This document shows positions 22,416 through 52,735 of a stretch of 59,177 nucleotides of DNA, one piece after another. The notes beneath the pieces were generated by a model that was given only the letters and a program-made list of their open reading frames with translations, searched no databases and was not told the DNA's origin. The stretch spans positions 10,572 through 69,748 of the forward strand of contig JBBHKE010000785.1 of assembly GCA_037447655.1 (NCBI GenBank). The letters are read 5' to 3'. A program made the translations under genes and the position numbers. Position 1 is the stretch's first letter. The number at the start of each line of letters is the position of its first letter. This DNA comes from Zygnema cylindricum (taxonomy: Eukaryota > Streptophyta > Zygnematophyceae > Zygnematales > Zygnemataceae).

Positions 22416-23412
22416 GTGTTAGTTTGAAATTAGAATATGTAATACTAGATTAATGAAAGGATACGTGGCAGATTTGAGTCCACTTCCTTAAATAGCGTAG
22501 TTACCACAATTTGATGATTCTCGGATCGATGATATCTCAATATTCACATCGATGAATCGTGACCATTTTCAATATATTGTATCGACTATATATCGACTAT
22601 TGAAACCTTTCATGATACCATCAAAACCTGATCAGTATACCACTATAATTTGCTATTTTTTTTTTTTTTCAGTGATTTGCCTTCGTCCCCATGGACTCAG
22701 ATAATCTACCATCGCGTTTTTTAATAAACCGGGTATTATCAATATTTTTTTTTCAGTGACCGCCGTCTTTGATACACAAAAAGTTGCATATGTTTTTTTC
22801 CCATTTCTGAAATTAACTAATGTATCAGCTGTATGTTACAATTTTACAATTTTTCATCTTTACGCAGATGTATATGTCATACAATTTTGTCATTTTGCTA
22901 ATACAAGGTCCACACAAATTTCAGTTTAACATTAAAAAAAAAAAATCTCTCCTCGAAACAAAAATAGTTGTAAAGAAAAACTTATATTATACAACAAAAA
23001 AGAATGGTCTCAAAAACATCTCTCTAAACAACCGAATTTTGCGAACAAATTTATTCCGTCAAATGAAACGGATACCACTCGACGAACAAAAATGTAGTAA
23101 ACACGGTAGCAATAAAAAAAAATAAACATCAGAAACATACAGTAAAAAGGATGTAAAACTTTCGACATTTTACACTCATTTCCATAGTAAACCGTACAAT
23201 TACAGTCCACCGTAAAAAGCTGTACAATCCACTCTCGAATTCGGGGCAAATTTGTTTTCCTTCTGATGATAGAGTGGATTGACTATCAACATTTTTTCCC
23301 TTCCTCAAGAGTAAACCATACAATTTTGTACAATTTTCCGGGTCATCGTACTTCCAATTCTTCACCCTCGATATCTGAGCAAATTCCTTCAACTTTTAAT
23401 ACCATAAAAAGC
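22416..23412. other. Spacer 3' of the acyl-CoA oxidase gene
   Basis: AT-rich sequence with T runs near 22660 and 22750. It probably includes the oxidase 3' UTR, which lies left of 23413 on the minus strand. No other gene is recognised. Confidence 0.5.
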
Positions 23413-40998
<17,586 letters not shown>

Positions 40999-41052
40999 GA
41001 CAGACGACGTACGGAAAAATATTAGGTTTTTCTTCTATCTGTACGGAAATTC

Positions 41053-41120
41053 AGGGCGCGGGAGGGAGGGAGGGAGGGAGGGAGGGAGGGAGGGAGGGAG
41101 AGAGAGAGAGGGAGAGAGCT
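41053..41120. repeat. (GGGA)n G-quadruplex-type repeat just upstream of the ACX start codon
   Basis: About ten GGGA units plus a GA tail, 55-120 bases upstream of the ACX ATG. The G-rich strand is the template strand; the ACX sense strand is (TCCC)n. It would lie in the 5' UTR or core promoter. Confidence 0.85.
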
Positions 41121-42090
41121 TTTTGACTGTTGGAATAATGTAAGAAAGCAACGTGAACAAGTTGTAAAGCAGAAATAACAATGTTAGGAAAAAGGCAAAA
41201 AGCTATATGGAGGAGTAACCTGCTATGTGTACGGTCCACGTAAAGTACAAGGCAGGACAAAAGATTCAGCTGCGTGTAAATGTACGAATCGCCCAGTCAT
41301 CCTTTAACGTACGGAATTAATTCGCACTTTGGCCGCCCACCTTAGATTAGTACTTGTTGGAGGCAGCCAAGTCTAACAAATGTATCTGTCCTAAGGGGCT
41401 TGTTCACCGTCAGTTTAGGGTATGTGCCCATGTAACCATAACGTAGCGATCAAACGCTGTTTTGTAGTGAAGATTCTCCGTACTGATCCTAGCGTACGAA
41501 AACAAAAGCTGTCAATTAATGTCGTTAAAGTCAAGAAATGTCACTAATGTCGACCAATTAGCATACCTTCCTGTTTTTTAAGCATGTAACAGCGCAACAG
41601 ATCGACAGATATCTTTGGCGCAACAGACAAAGGGATCTTCACAAAAAGTGCACTTCACAAAGGACGACGCTTTCCATGCTCAGATCTTGCTACTTTTTTT
41701 TTCTTTCGATGCTAAGTACATACGGCAGCTAACGGAAAAGATACGTGAAAAAGAAGGGAATCTCCAAAGGTTCTCTTACAAAGATTCGTGTTTTCCATCC
41801 TTAGCCCTACACGCATAGACCAAAAGTAGGGATTTTGGCATTTTGCTATTTTTTTGCATATTAGTGGTGTGCACTTACAATCTACAATTACGCACTGGGA
41901 TATAGATCACACTATTTGCCAATATTCATATGTGTCCGTCAGATTAACTTAAATCAAGGGCTCTGACCCTCGAAGCTTTTAAAACTCCAATTTATCCTTA
42001 AAATGTTGGTCACAATCTGTATTTTTCTGTCGTTCTAATGCCCGCAACGAGAAAATATACTTTCGTACGAAGAACGTGTAGCGACCAAAG
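41121..42090. other. Spacer upstream of ACX, promoter side
   Basis: No coding signal. The distal ACX promoter should lie here. A 67-codon plus-strand ORF (41615-41818) resembles nothing known. Confidence 0.45.
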
Positions 42091-42092
42091 TA

Positions 42093-42308
42093 CACCGTGT
42101 ATCGCTATTAGTGTTAATAATTTTTTCGCCACTTAAAACATTTTTACTCCGTACACACCTGTCCGATTTTCAATTTGACACCGCCAATCGGAAGCTGAGA
42201 ATCTTACCTTTCAATCGCCACCGTCAGATCCACAATCCGACAAGTGTGTACGGAGAAAAGATGTATTAAGTGGCAAAAAAAAATTAACCCTAATAGCGAT
42301 TCGCGGTG
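42093..42308. mobile_element. TA-flanked MITE, about 216 bp
   Basis: Termini CACCGTGTATCGCTATTAGTG and CCTAATAGCGATTCGCGGTG with TA flanks (42091-42092 and 42309-42310). Long inner arms CGCCACTTAAAACATTTTTA and GATGTATTAAGTGGCAAAAA. Closely matches the copy at 22193-22413. Confidence 0.85.
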
Positions 42309-42310
42309 TA

Positions 42311-43017
42311 CTATTCACGTCATCCGGAAATTCCGTATGTATTTCAGTTTGTCGTCTAAGATTATTCGACCCCCTGCCAAGTCATGCCGACTCACCTTCA
42401 AACTCAAACCCTAAACCGCGTCGAGCGCCGTTTTAAGGCAGCGTAACACCTGACCAACGAATAATATTCACATGCCTCACCCGATTTGAATCTTTTCGCA
42501 CGAAGGAGAAAGTACACGCCATTTTGCTTTTTTGTCCGTTGCGCGAATGTACGAGAAAAAATTGCAGGGTTCTCAGAGTCCACATTCATTCATGGCTTTT
42601 GCAAAAAGTCAATGCCGTCGGCGCCTCTCCTCCCACAACTTCCTTATCATTATTAGTGTTGATAACCCTAATTCAGTCGTGACATTAGTTGGCCAGAAAT
42701 CAAAAAATAGAGCTGATAACATTATTTGAGGAAGTGGACTACAGTTTGCCACGTATTCTTTAATTAAATTAGCATTACTAATTCTTACTCACCTTGACCC
42801 TAATAAACCTTCGACGCTATTAATGAGCAGTGTACCCTCTGACCTTTCCCGCTTCTATGAACGAATCACGGCATTTCTACTATTCTAGTAAAAACAAAAC
42901 TTTTTGACTCTTTGCTCGTAATTTGGTGAGAAGTCAAGAGAGAACTCAGAGAAGAGACAAACAAAAATCGGGAAGGAGAGCTTCAAAGTTAGTGACGTGG
43001 ACAGTGTCACAAACAAG
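42311..43017. other. Spacer with MITE-like fragments
   Basis: Fragments such as TCATTATTAGTGTTGATAAC (near 42645) and GACGCTATTAATGAGCAGTGTA (near 42812) look like ends of a diverged MITE, but the pair is too degraded to call. No gene seen. Confidence 0.4.
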
Positions 43018-43128
43018 CATGGCGTCACAATGTCACAAGAAAACAAGCGTCTACAATGTCACAAAAAATTAGACGTCTACGATGTCACAAACAATAGACG
43101 TCTACAACGTCACGGAAAAATTGACTTC
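43018..43128. repeat. Tandem repeat of CGTCTACAATGTCACAA, about 31-bp period
   Basis: Four imperfect copies of GTCTACAATGTCACAAAAAA. The same motif occurs inside the TIR elements at 20.6, 44.1 and 58.25 kb, so this is probably a subterminal fragment of that family that expanded. Confidence 0.7.
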
Positions 43129-43847
43129 TCGTGGTCTAATTATTAAAACGGCACAAAATCACGTGACATCTTCAAACTGTCACAATTCTAAGTGACGCCA
43201 TTTGCTTTCGGAAACACCCGGAAAACTACATCCGTACAGCAGTACGAATACTACCCAATAGAAAACAAATGTTTGATCGCTATGTTTCGATTACACAGCA
43301 CGTACCCGATTGCACCAGCCAATCAATTCTGGCTTTCAATTCTGAATCTATTCATGTGGTTTTCGTGCCAATACTTTGACTTTTGCATTTAAAAGTGCGT
43401 ACTGTATGTGCCTGTCCGCACTAAACCTATTCGATTTAAGTTCGCACTTAACCTCATCTGTTGATCTGTGGCTTCATGCAACTCCACCAATGCTCGGATT
43501 TTCATTTCCCGGTCGAAAATTGGTGGTACGGACGCCGGAATCATGTCGATTTTCGTGCTAAGCGCATGATATTCTGTACGAAAAAGTACTTTTCGCCAGA
43601 AAACAAGAATCTATAGATTTCTGATTCCATTTTCATAAACGTACGAACCTTGGATTATGAGGTCATCGACAAAACTTGCAAAACGAATGAGAACTTGACC
43701 GTACGGAAACGTGGAAGGATTCCATAAGATTAAATTGAAAATTTTTGACCATCCGTACTGTAAGTCCCGTAACCTGGACAGCTCATAAAGTACAAATTTG
43801 AGATAATCGGCCCGTTCCAGATAAGCCAACAGCAAATAAGCCGCTAA

Positions 43848-45301
43848 GGGTGCGTCTCTATGTACTTCAAACTTAGAGATTTTTTTTTGTTTTTTAGCGC
43901 AGATCCGGCGGACCCGGATTTCGGGTGTCCCTATGTACCAAACGAAATTGTCACTTAAGGGCGTGACGATTGTATACGTCGACAAAGCCCGTGACGGCTG
44001 TCAACGTCTACAATCTATGATGACCCACGTCATTTTTCGTAACTGCTTGTGACTTCGCGTGACTTTTCGTGACATTGTAGACCTACCGCCCTCCAGCCTG
44101 TGCCGTTTCACGGTTGAAGAAGATGCGTTTTGACTTTGCGTCTATTGTCGGCTCGACGTGAAATGGCATCGGAACCTTGAGACCCCTGCAAAAAAAAAAT
44201 CCGTACCGGATTGAAACGGACAAAACAAAACAAACTATGCTTCTCTTTGTCGTATTAGGGTAAGGTTCCATTTGGGAAAAAATGTCGTTGTCTACTGAAA
44301 GCCGTACTCTTTCGTACAGTACCGTACCAAAAAAAACAAAATGTCAGAAAAACAAGCCAACTGAATGAGGGATTTTATTCTCCACGTTTATGGGCGTAAA
44401 CGTGGACCGTCGGATGCATAATCGTATACTCCATCGTCTGACACTTTCAGTTCGCAATAAGTGACCCGGAGTAGGTCAATTCTTAGCGCTTGAACAAATA
44501 ACATCGTGCCACGTGGAAAAATGAACAAATATCCACGACGACCACGCGACCAGGTGGGTACACGTCGCATATGACATGTGCCTTCCGCCAGGGCGCAAAA
44601 AAATCTTTGACAGAGGATATTATTTCACGCGATCCACTAACCATTTTGACATTTTCGTTCGCTTTTACAAATCTTAAGTTTCGTCCGCCCGTACAGATTT
44701 TATTCAATACGTCGTACGAGTCACTTTTTACCTTCGCTGGTACGAATACGTGGTCACAATTTGCTATCAGAGATTCTCTGAAGATTATCAGAATCGTATT
44801 CTTATATTGCGTGGCCAAATCAAAGTGTGCCACGCAAAAAACAATGTCGGTTACTGACCCGACACAATGGAACGGTCGCTTCAGTAAACGAATTTTTGAT
44901 GTTTACAGAGACCGCCTAATGGAACAACGCTCTTAGACAATAACGGACAAAACATAGCGAATCGTGTACACTTACACGTCGCTTGAATTCGTTTGAAGTT
45001 TTTGAACAAAACATTACACGTGCGAATACGTGTTCCTATTTGTTTATAGAAAATCCCTAATTTTAAAACACATCGGCCCTGTATTTTAAAGATAAGGTTG
45101 AAGATGACGTTTTTTGTCGTCGAAGTGGGTCGAAAAACACAAGACGACAACTTGTAGTACATTTTAAATTCGATGATGACGCAAAATGTACTTCTCTTTT
45201 TTTCTATTTTATTGTACGGTTGAAACTTACGCGGTACGGCTCTAAGTTTTACAGGAAAACGACAGAAAAAAACCCTTACTTAAGCACACAGAGACGCACC
45301 C
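43848..45301 (+). mobile_element. TIR element with TAA target duplication, carrying a nested element
   Basis: The left end GGGTGCGTCTCTATGTACTT and right end AAGCACACAGAGACGCACCC are inverted repeats; TAA flanks both sides (43845-43847 and 45302-45304). Excluding the nested element at 44258-44932 it is collinear with the element at 58026-58806. No intact transposase ORF. The 3-bp TAA duplication and GGG-start termini fit PIF/Harbinger (Tourist-like) elements. Confidence 0.8.
44258..44932 (+). mobile_element. Nested TIR element with TTA target duplication
   Basis: The left end GGGTAAGGTTCCATTTGGG and right end CGCCTAATGGAACAACGCTC are inverted with TTA flanks (44255-44257 and 44933-44935). 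Inserted inside the 43848-45301 element. A nearly identical inverted copy is at 55996-56692. It contains a 121-codon ORF (44571-44936) shared with that copy, but the differences between the two are mostly amino-acid changing, so it looks like non-coding sequence. Confidence 0.8.
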
Positions 45302-45304
45302 TAA

Positions 45305-48020
45305 CTCAGGGTTAAACGCCATACTAACAGAAAGCCCTTGGTTACGGATAGAACTTAAAGACGCGTTGCTTTCCTGTTAAAGATTTTGGACCAATAGAAA
45401 CTTGTTATTTTCTGCCATTCATACGTACGATACCCGTAGAGACCCGTAAGCCGAACGGCGGTTTATCCTAAGTACAGATTCTCAACACCGACAACTATAG
45501 CTGGTACGGATAACGCTGTCTGTTTACCGGACCGACACCAACTCCTGTTGCCGGTCAGGCAACTTGAGCCACTGTGTGCAGGTTCCATTCACAGAAGTAC
45601 AGAACACTAAAATATAAATATATTGAGAACAGAAAGACTTTCGTACATTTGTACACTGTACGGACTTTATGTTTTGTACGTAAAAGATTGCGTTCGTTCA
45701 GGGTTTCTTCCTTAGTGGGTATTTTTTTTTTACACTTCACATTGTCGAAAGCAATGTTCGATACAACTCCGCACTTTAAATGTACATTTCCGAAGCTACA
45801 GGACTGTACTTGGCGCCTTCTTTGAAATTCGACATGATGTACAACATTATAAACATGCTTATTTGATAGAAAAAGACATACAATGTGGATGTGTAGCGAT
45901 AATTGTACAGTTGTACACAAAAACATGCAAATCTAGTTTATTGTGGCAACAGTCCCTAATCGCTATATACTTCCTTATCTCATAAAGGTCATATTCTTAC
46001 TATTTTAAGTTGACATCCTCGTTATGGACATTATCGAACGATATGTGCCATGCATTGACACCCTTCTATTCATAGTGTCTTTGTTTCCCTCACTCACATG
46101 CAACAAATGTTTCCAAACATCATTCTCTTCATGCCTCTTCCCTCCAATAGGTGATCACACGCACATAACCGTTACTTTGGGATCCCGACGTTCACGTGTA
46201 CAGTTACTTTCGACAACAGTTGAGGAAACCAGTCAATTAAACTTTTTAATTTAGGGTCGAGCATACGGACGATTTTTGTGTGTCAAGCAAGTGGCCGTGA
46301 TGGACTGCTGTGTACACTTAGTCTCTGGTTTGACAGCATATGCAGGCTTCCATACATTCATCTGTTGCATTAGTGAATCATTCTTGAAGGCAATTATGGC
46401 CTACTGTCATGCTTCAGAAGCGCCTCCGCAGCCTCCATAAAGCATGGGGAATAACAGAATTGACCACCTTTCAGGCGTCATAGCTGTATTGGGATGGGCT
46501 GACTATTTTCACGACTCTCGAGACATATTGACTTCAACTTAACTTTACTCCCTTTCACGTACTAGAATGGTTTCCTGTAGCACTTTCCCAGGCTTTCTTT
46601 TTCGGATAATACACAACCCCAGTGAATAGCACACAACCACGCCAAGGTGGACATTAATGCATGCGACTTGTAGGGTAAATCCATAGTAACTTGCCACTGC
46701 AAATGCATGCCCAGCGCTCCACTTTACAAACAAGTATGCAAACATAAGTCGATTTCCTTAGCAAAACACAAAGTATGAAAGATACCAACAATTCCCAGCT
46801 CCACGTACAACTCTTAAGCAACACCGACCACACACAGGGATTAGCTAGTTGACATAAATCTACATTTATATTGTTATGGTGATATCTGATACTACAACCA
46901 TCTACCAAAATAAACTAGAAATGCAAATCCAATTAAACATACGAAGTTCAAGAATCCACATAATAGAAAAATACTCTGAACTCTTCCTCGAAAAACAAAA
47001 ACATGAAACATTGCAAACTGCAGCAGCAACAACGAAAATGAAAGATAACATTGTTGACATCTTCCAACGAATTACACAATGTACCAAAAGCTAAGCCATT
47101 AGGCTAACATCAAAAATGTTTGACTTACATCTCTAAATCAGACGTGTCCTCCATAATTAAAATTCTTGAAGACCTCCTAGACCTCCAACTAGTCCGACTT
47201 ATTTACTGCTTTGATTTCCAAAGCAAGCATCCTTTTTTTTTTCACCTCAGCCACCAGAAGGCCCACCCTGCTTGAAGTAGCTAGGCATCAACCATACTGG
47301 ACCTACCTGGTGCACTGGTCAAAACTGAAATGTACAACTTAAAAACAAATTGTTGAATCATACTACTCTCTCAGCCACCTCAAAAATGGGCTGCATTGCC
47401 TTCCAACCTACAAAAACTCGCGGCATACAAATACCGGTGGGAACATCTGTACTCTGGGCTCTCTCGTGTATCAACTTGTAGCCATCTCAAGAAACCTTTG
47501 AAAGGTCTCTCCAAAATCATCCGCAGGCATCCTCGAGGCAATGAGGTGCCTAAGGAAGCTTACAAACCAGTTGGCAAAATGTGCTAGCAACAGTTGCAAC
47601 TGTTGCGATTGCCGCACAATCCACCAAGATTTGCATTTTCAACGCTGCAGGAAAAAAGACTCCACAACCCGCCCAGCAGAAACTGGGATAAAAAAAAAAA
47701 CCTCAGCCACAGATTGTCTACTTAGCTTTACCCAAACACTTCATGTTCCATATCCAGCCTACTCGCTAATTGCTTACAGATGGTTGTCCACTAAAAGAAT
47801 CAGTACCAATGCTATTTATGCACCCCTATATACGACTGCAGAAACTCCGGGACATTCAGATAAGATCCCTCGATAGTGCAGCAACTGTAAATTCCGACCT
47901 TTGGAAAGACAGTACTATCATACTCGTTTTTTTTTGGATAATACACAGTAGGCATAACTACCTTATTCCAGCCCTTTTTTTTAACAGATTTTTTTTGCAA
48001 TGAGAGAAACTTCATCAGCT
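45305..48020. other. Spacer between the TIR element and the DUF789 gene, one possible exon trace
   Basis: No gene identified. On the minus strand, near 47660-47560, a strong acceptor (TTTTTTCCTGCAG) precedes an open segment (LKMQILVDCAAIATVATVAS) and a GTAAGC donor. Just downstream, an open frame reads PADDFGETFQRFLEMATS then stops. These may be remnants of an unrecognised gene or chance. The DUF789 3' UTR should extend left from 48020. Confidence 0.35.
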
Positions 48021-50679
48021 TTACCCCCGACTGCTGTAAGATCTGAAAAAATCAAAATCAGGATGGTGAATTTGCTGCTGCTGAAGCCACTTGTCAGCAT
48101 GCACTTGCAGCTGATTCATCCGCTTGCGCTCATTTGGCCAGCCTTGTTGAGACCAAACTGTCCCCTTCAACTTATATGTGGACAACCCAAATGCAGGAAG
48201 ACGCATCTGCTGTTTCTTAGAAAGCTGGCAACCACCATGAGTCTTCGATGTGTTGGGTTGACAATGTGGTGCAGATAATGTTGCAATCCAATAACTTCTC
48301 GAGCAATTGCTGCATCTTTCTGCACACAATCATGAGTTAAAATGTCAGCAGCATAATCAGCAAAATTATCCAATTAGAGGAATAAGAGAACTTCTTCCAT
48401 TTGTTGCAGTTCTGCGGTCGAGGCTCCTTCCTCTCATAACACTTTCTATGTGGACATAATAGGATGCATACAATGACAAAAGCAACCAAATAAGACAATA
48501 CAGAAAAAAAAGGTGTTCAAAGAGCCTACCTGCTGTACAAAGTGGAGTTGAAAGTGAATGATATGTCAGAAAGGATGCAGCAAGGTCTCGCAAGGTTGGA
48601 CCAGTAGGTATTCTGTACACGGGATACCTGCAAATGGCCATGCCAAAAGAACATGAAAGTCATGAGCAAAGTTCCACTTCACCGATCCAATAGAACAAAT
48701 TTCCACCAATACTGCCTGCAGTAGCCTTGTGCGGGAGCAGGGAAACCTACCAAGCAACTGAGAACCAGCTGGCCGGGTGAAGATCAATACTTCGCAAAGA
48801 CTTGATGCCAGGAAAGTCCTTTTCCAACTCTGTAATCTGCATCAATGAAAATAAAACTTAGTCCTATTCCTTTCCAGCAGAAGGGAAAGCGTTGCAACAA
48901 CTAAAAGACACAGTAAGTCTAAAAAGCAAGCCATCCATATGCCAGTAGAAACCTACGGATGACCTGTACAGACATCATAGTATGAAGAAGGATGAATAGT
49001 AGAAACAAGAATGTACTAGGCTCGCATGACCATTCTAACAGAAGCACACCAATATACTGATTAAACAACAAACTGCGCAACAGTTGATGCAAGGACCAGC
49101 TCCACCCACTCCAACATACCTTATCTGTTAATGGCACCCTTCCGTATGGTGCAGCTTTCTCAAAATATTCAAAGACTCTATGCTTTTCTCTGCAGTCCAA
49201 ACATTGTCTTCCCCACACATGCACTGGAGCATCATCAGCGTCCTCCTCCAGACTCATAGCATCACTGCCTGGCTCACTGCTGCTGTCACTTCCGGCAAAA
49301 GGAAAACTTCTATCACCATCACTATCGCTGGTTTCACTGCAGGAATCCTTGTATTCTGAATCGCAAGCGTCCCCCTCTTCAGACCTTCTGCAGAAAAAAT
49401 AACAAGGATACATGTTGTCAGTGACCAATACATAATACATGGCTGCAAGGACAATTCGACATGTAACATGCATAAAGTATATACCTCCTTGCACTTGCCT
49501 GCAATTTTTGCCATTACAAAGATGCAAGCACAGAATAGGTAGGTGACCATGCCTATCTACAGCTAGACAATAATTGCACATCCAAAAGTGAGTAAACAAA
49601 AAATGAAAATCAATACAAAGGCACTAAGATGAACCTTCCAAAAACACAACATCCTCTTGCTGAAATGCCTCTAAAATAACCAATGCAATACCGCATGCGC
49701 ACTGACCTAACAGCTTCAAGTCGTCGAAGAGGCGAGCGAGTGAAGAGCTGAATAGCTGACAAGTATGGCACATAGTATTGCACAGCGTTCTCTTCATTGG
49801 CGAGGACCAAAGGGACTCCACAACCATACACACTCCATTCTTCATAGGCCTCCCACACATCTGACAATGAAAAATAAGGAACAGTATCTGTATCCAGCGC
49901 GTTCCAGCTCCTAACAGTACCAGCTAAAACGCGCCATGATTTCATCTGCAAGAAAAATCCAGCGTTAGCAATAAAATCAAAGAAGCCCCTCCGTAGCAGA
50001 TAACAACTGTCAGGAAAAAAAACCAAAAAAACAAAAATCCAGCAATACCGAGCAGAAACCAACGGCAAAGACATCTTATAAGCAGGAGAAAAAAAAGGAA
50101 ATTGCAGAAAATTTATTGAAGATATGCATGCATGCCTATGTGCAAAACATAATTGTACTTCCATGTAGAGGCAGAGTACTAATAATGGTACAGAGAGGCA
50201 TTGATGCTACCAAATATCGCATGGTCGCGACAGCAAAACAAATGCATTTTCGTAAAGGTCAGCAAAAGGTTAAAATGATTAGAGCATCATCCACACTACG
50301 TTTTTTCGCATGACAAAATATTATCATTCCTGATGACAGTTGTAAGAACCAATGGTGATGTACACACCTTTGACAGATGCTGAAACGTAACTGCGGGTGT
50401 GGTATTGACAACTAGGCTTTCCAAATTTGACGGTTGCCTCCGCTTCTGAGGCAATGACGAAGAAGTGCCACCAAGACCGCGGTTAACGAAGGGACTAAAC
50501 GACCCCTCTACAGAATCCTCGTACTCCTTGCCACTCCGAGAACCAGTCACTGGTGTTACAATATTGTGACCATACATATGGCCTTGCAACTGGCCCGTTG
50601 CATCAGGCTGATAGACTGCTCGAGATACAAAATCATCCATAAAACTTCCAATCTGCTGCTGATGCCTTTGTCCCACCAT
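48021..50679 (-). CDS. DUF789 family protein, six exons, 433 aa
   Basis: Plant-type family of unknown molecular function. Exons (high to low, in phase): 50679-50368, 49945-49707, 49387-49120, 48836-48751, 48627-48530 and 48319-48021 (TAA). The start is the first ATG after an in-frame TGA. Family landmarks in order: SNLESLVVNTTPAVTFQHLS; VPYFSLSDVWEAYEEWSVYG then CGVPLVL and VQYYVPYLSAIQLFT; a Ser/Asp-rich acidic stretch (SCSETSDSDGDRSF, SDSSSEPGSD); EYFEKAAPYGRVPLTDK; FPGIKSLRSIDLHPASWFSV; YPVYRIPTGPTLRDLAASFL then TYHSLSTPL; LPAFGLSTYKLKGTVW; and a C-terminal HPDFDFF. These match the conserved blocks of DUF789 throughout, and the length is typical, so the gene looks intact. The linker between TPLCTA and MRLPAFG is Cys/Ser-rich and probably variable. 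No signal peptide or membrane segment is seen. Confidence 0.92.
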
Positions 50680-52547
50680 ATTCTCCAAAAACTTTCTGCT
50701 ATAACTTCAAGGATAATGGCGTAATGGCAGGTTCCAGCTGTTAAAAAGCGCAGAAACCTAGACCTGAAAACTAAACAACTCCAACAAGTACTGAAGGCTA
50801 CAAAATACAGGGGAGAATAAGCACAAACCTACGAAACGTATTATAGCTCAAGCGAAATAAGAGCGAGAAAAGCAATCTGAACCAAACGGAAATGGGAACA
50901 GCCTAGTCGTACAGAAAAAATCTTACAAACTGCAGGAGGAAAGGCTCCTGCAGGAGAGGATGACTTTCCTACAAGAAATATGCTAGAGGAGAGCAGATGA
51001 CATGCACTAGACTTTGCAGTAGCACACATGCAAAATTCCGTCGGAAATTTCTGGTACCAATATGTGTTTCTTTTCCTGTCTCGGGCAGCCCAACGGAACG
51101 AAAAAACAAATCCTGAACTGACCGGGAAGCCAAACGTTTCTGATGCCAGATGCCCGTCGGTTAACGAGCAGCTTTGCAAACAAAGAAAGTCGCGGATATG
51201 CTCACTCGAAGACTTCTGTGAATATTTCTGTCGGTCGGCGTTTTATTTGTTTCTGTCACCAGAAACGGAGGCAGAAGTACTGTACTGTAGAACCCAAGTA
51301 CCTTCTGTTCGAAGAAGTACGGTTTTGAGTAAACGGCGCGAACGACGAGCGAAAATATTTCACCGCCGAAATAGGAGTGTCTCGAAGATTTGGCACACTA
51401 TTTTTAACAGTGTACGTTTGTCACTTAAAATGTGGATGCCCGAAATTTTTGGAGCAAAAAAAAACGTACGTCCGTATGATAATGAGGTGTGGTCGACCCT
51501 CCGAGTTCTGTGAAAAGTACAATAGTACTGCAAACCAAAAATTTCCCGAATGACAGAAGCCGGAACTTCTGTTTTGAAAGCGTGAAAACAAACTTTCCGC
51601 AATGGTTGGCCGTACGGTGTCCGGCATTCCGCTCGACACTTTCGCTGGAAAAGTTCACAGAAGAGCTTTATGTATGTGAGAGAAACAGACGAGACAACAA
51701 GTACTGGATAGTACAATGCATTACAGAACCGTACGGCATAGCTGTACTGTACCGTGTGAGAGACATCCGTTCTGAGGCTCTAAACACTCAAACATGTCGC
51801 ATAAAAAATCGCACGATAATCGCAAACGACTGGCACTGTAGCTTGAAGCTACGGGTAGGAGAAAATACGACGACACCGTTTACATGGAAATTTCTTCGCC
51901 GGTTTTGCCTCAAAACACACAAGGACGCATTCTAGGTCAAAGCGTGGCCATTCCCCGCCTTGGTACGGAATGCCAACTTGATTCGGGGCGAATTTCTAGA
52001 ATGCTCTGGTCCAATGAGAAAGTGCGACGGCAGCTTAAGATGAGATCCTATGCCAGATGGCAATCGATGCTCACCACGAACCTTGGATGACGGCATATGC
52101 GCCAAAGTGAGCGTTCCCCATAAATTATTTTTTTCCCGTTCTAGATTTGGTTTTTCTATGAGTTTTTTTTTTTTTTTTTTAGTTTCAATGTTGATTAAGC
52201 GTATTTCGTCTGAGACTATAACTTGGTGCCACGTTGCCTATTTTGTGACTCGCGCAGTGGAGCTCGTGCAGACAGCTGGGCCAAACGTGACCGTTAGGTC
52301 AACAATACATATTGAATAAAGTTTACCGTGAATTTAATTCCCTCTGTTTTGTTTTGGTCGCTTAAACACGATCCGTACAGCTACAGCATGCGACACACAT
52401 GACAACACGGCGACGGTCTGGTTCGAGATAAAGATCATGATGTAACCGGCCGAAAACCAAGGAATTAGGGAAGCCTTTCAAAACAACGTGTGAACCATAG
52501 TTCAAAAGTAGGCGTTTCTATTGTAGGTCTTTTGTCGGCGCCTTCAT
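50680..52547. other. Upstream region of the DUF789 gene and unassigned sequence
   Basis: The DUF789 promoter should be within 50.7-51 kb. Overlapping open frames on both strands at 51.0-51.9 kb (up to 161 codons) show no family resemblance. Repeated short blocks such as AAATTYCGTCGGAAATTTCTG and AAAATTTCCCGAATGACAGA hint at a degraded transposon, but I could not define ends. Confidence 0.35.
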
Positions 52548-52735
52548 CGTAAGTTGTGTTATGGGCTTTTCATGTGATCGTCTTAAGTCGTTACTTTGAT
52601 CAGCGACCGTCCGATCGTCCAAATCTGACGATAGTCCTATCGTAAGTTGTGTTATGGGCTTTTCATGTGATCTTCTTAGATCGCTACTTTGATCAGCGAC
52701 CGTCCGATCGTCCAAATCTGACGGTTTAAATAAAA
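52548..52735. repeat. Two-copy 93-bp tandem repeat
   Basis: CGTAAGTTGTGTTATGGGCT begins each copy (52548 and 52641); the copies run to GTCCAAATCTGACG with few differences. The 93-bp period is a multiple of three, so a minus-strand ORF reads it as two 31-residue repeats. There is no other evidence of coding. Confidence 0.9.

Noticed and set aside
43018-43128. Regularly spaced repeats considered as a CRISPR-like array.
   Set aside because: The units are contiguous and diverged with no unique spacers, the host is eukaryotic, and the motif belongs to a local transposon family.
44571-44936. A 121-codon ORF shared with a 126-codon ORF at 56372-55992, which looked like a conserved transposon protein.
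   Set aside because: Comparing the two copies by eye, nearly all differences change the amino acid and only about one is silent. That is the pattern of drifting non-coding DNA. No transposase motif is present.
48392-48426. A small extra exon in the DUF789 gene (frame reading STAELQQMEE).
   Set aside because: It needs a poor donor (GTTCTC) and a poor acceptor. Joining 48627-48530 directly to 48319-48021 uses strong sites, keeps phase, and leaves the family blocks intact.
51028-51935. Long open frames on both strands (up to 161 codons) that could be a gene.
   Set aside because: No family resemblance, no exon chain, overlapping frames on both strands, and short repeated blocks suggest decayed transposon sequence.
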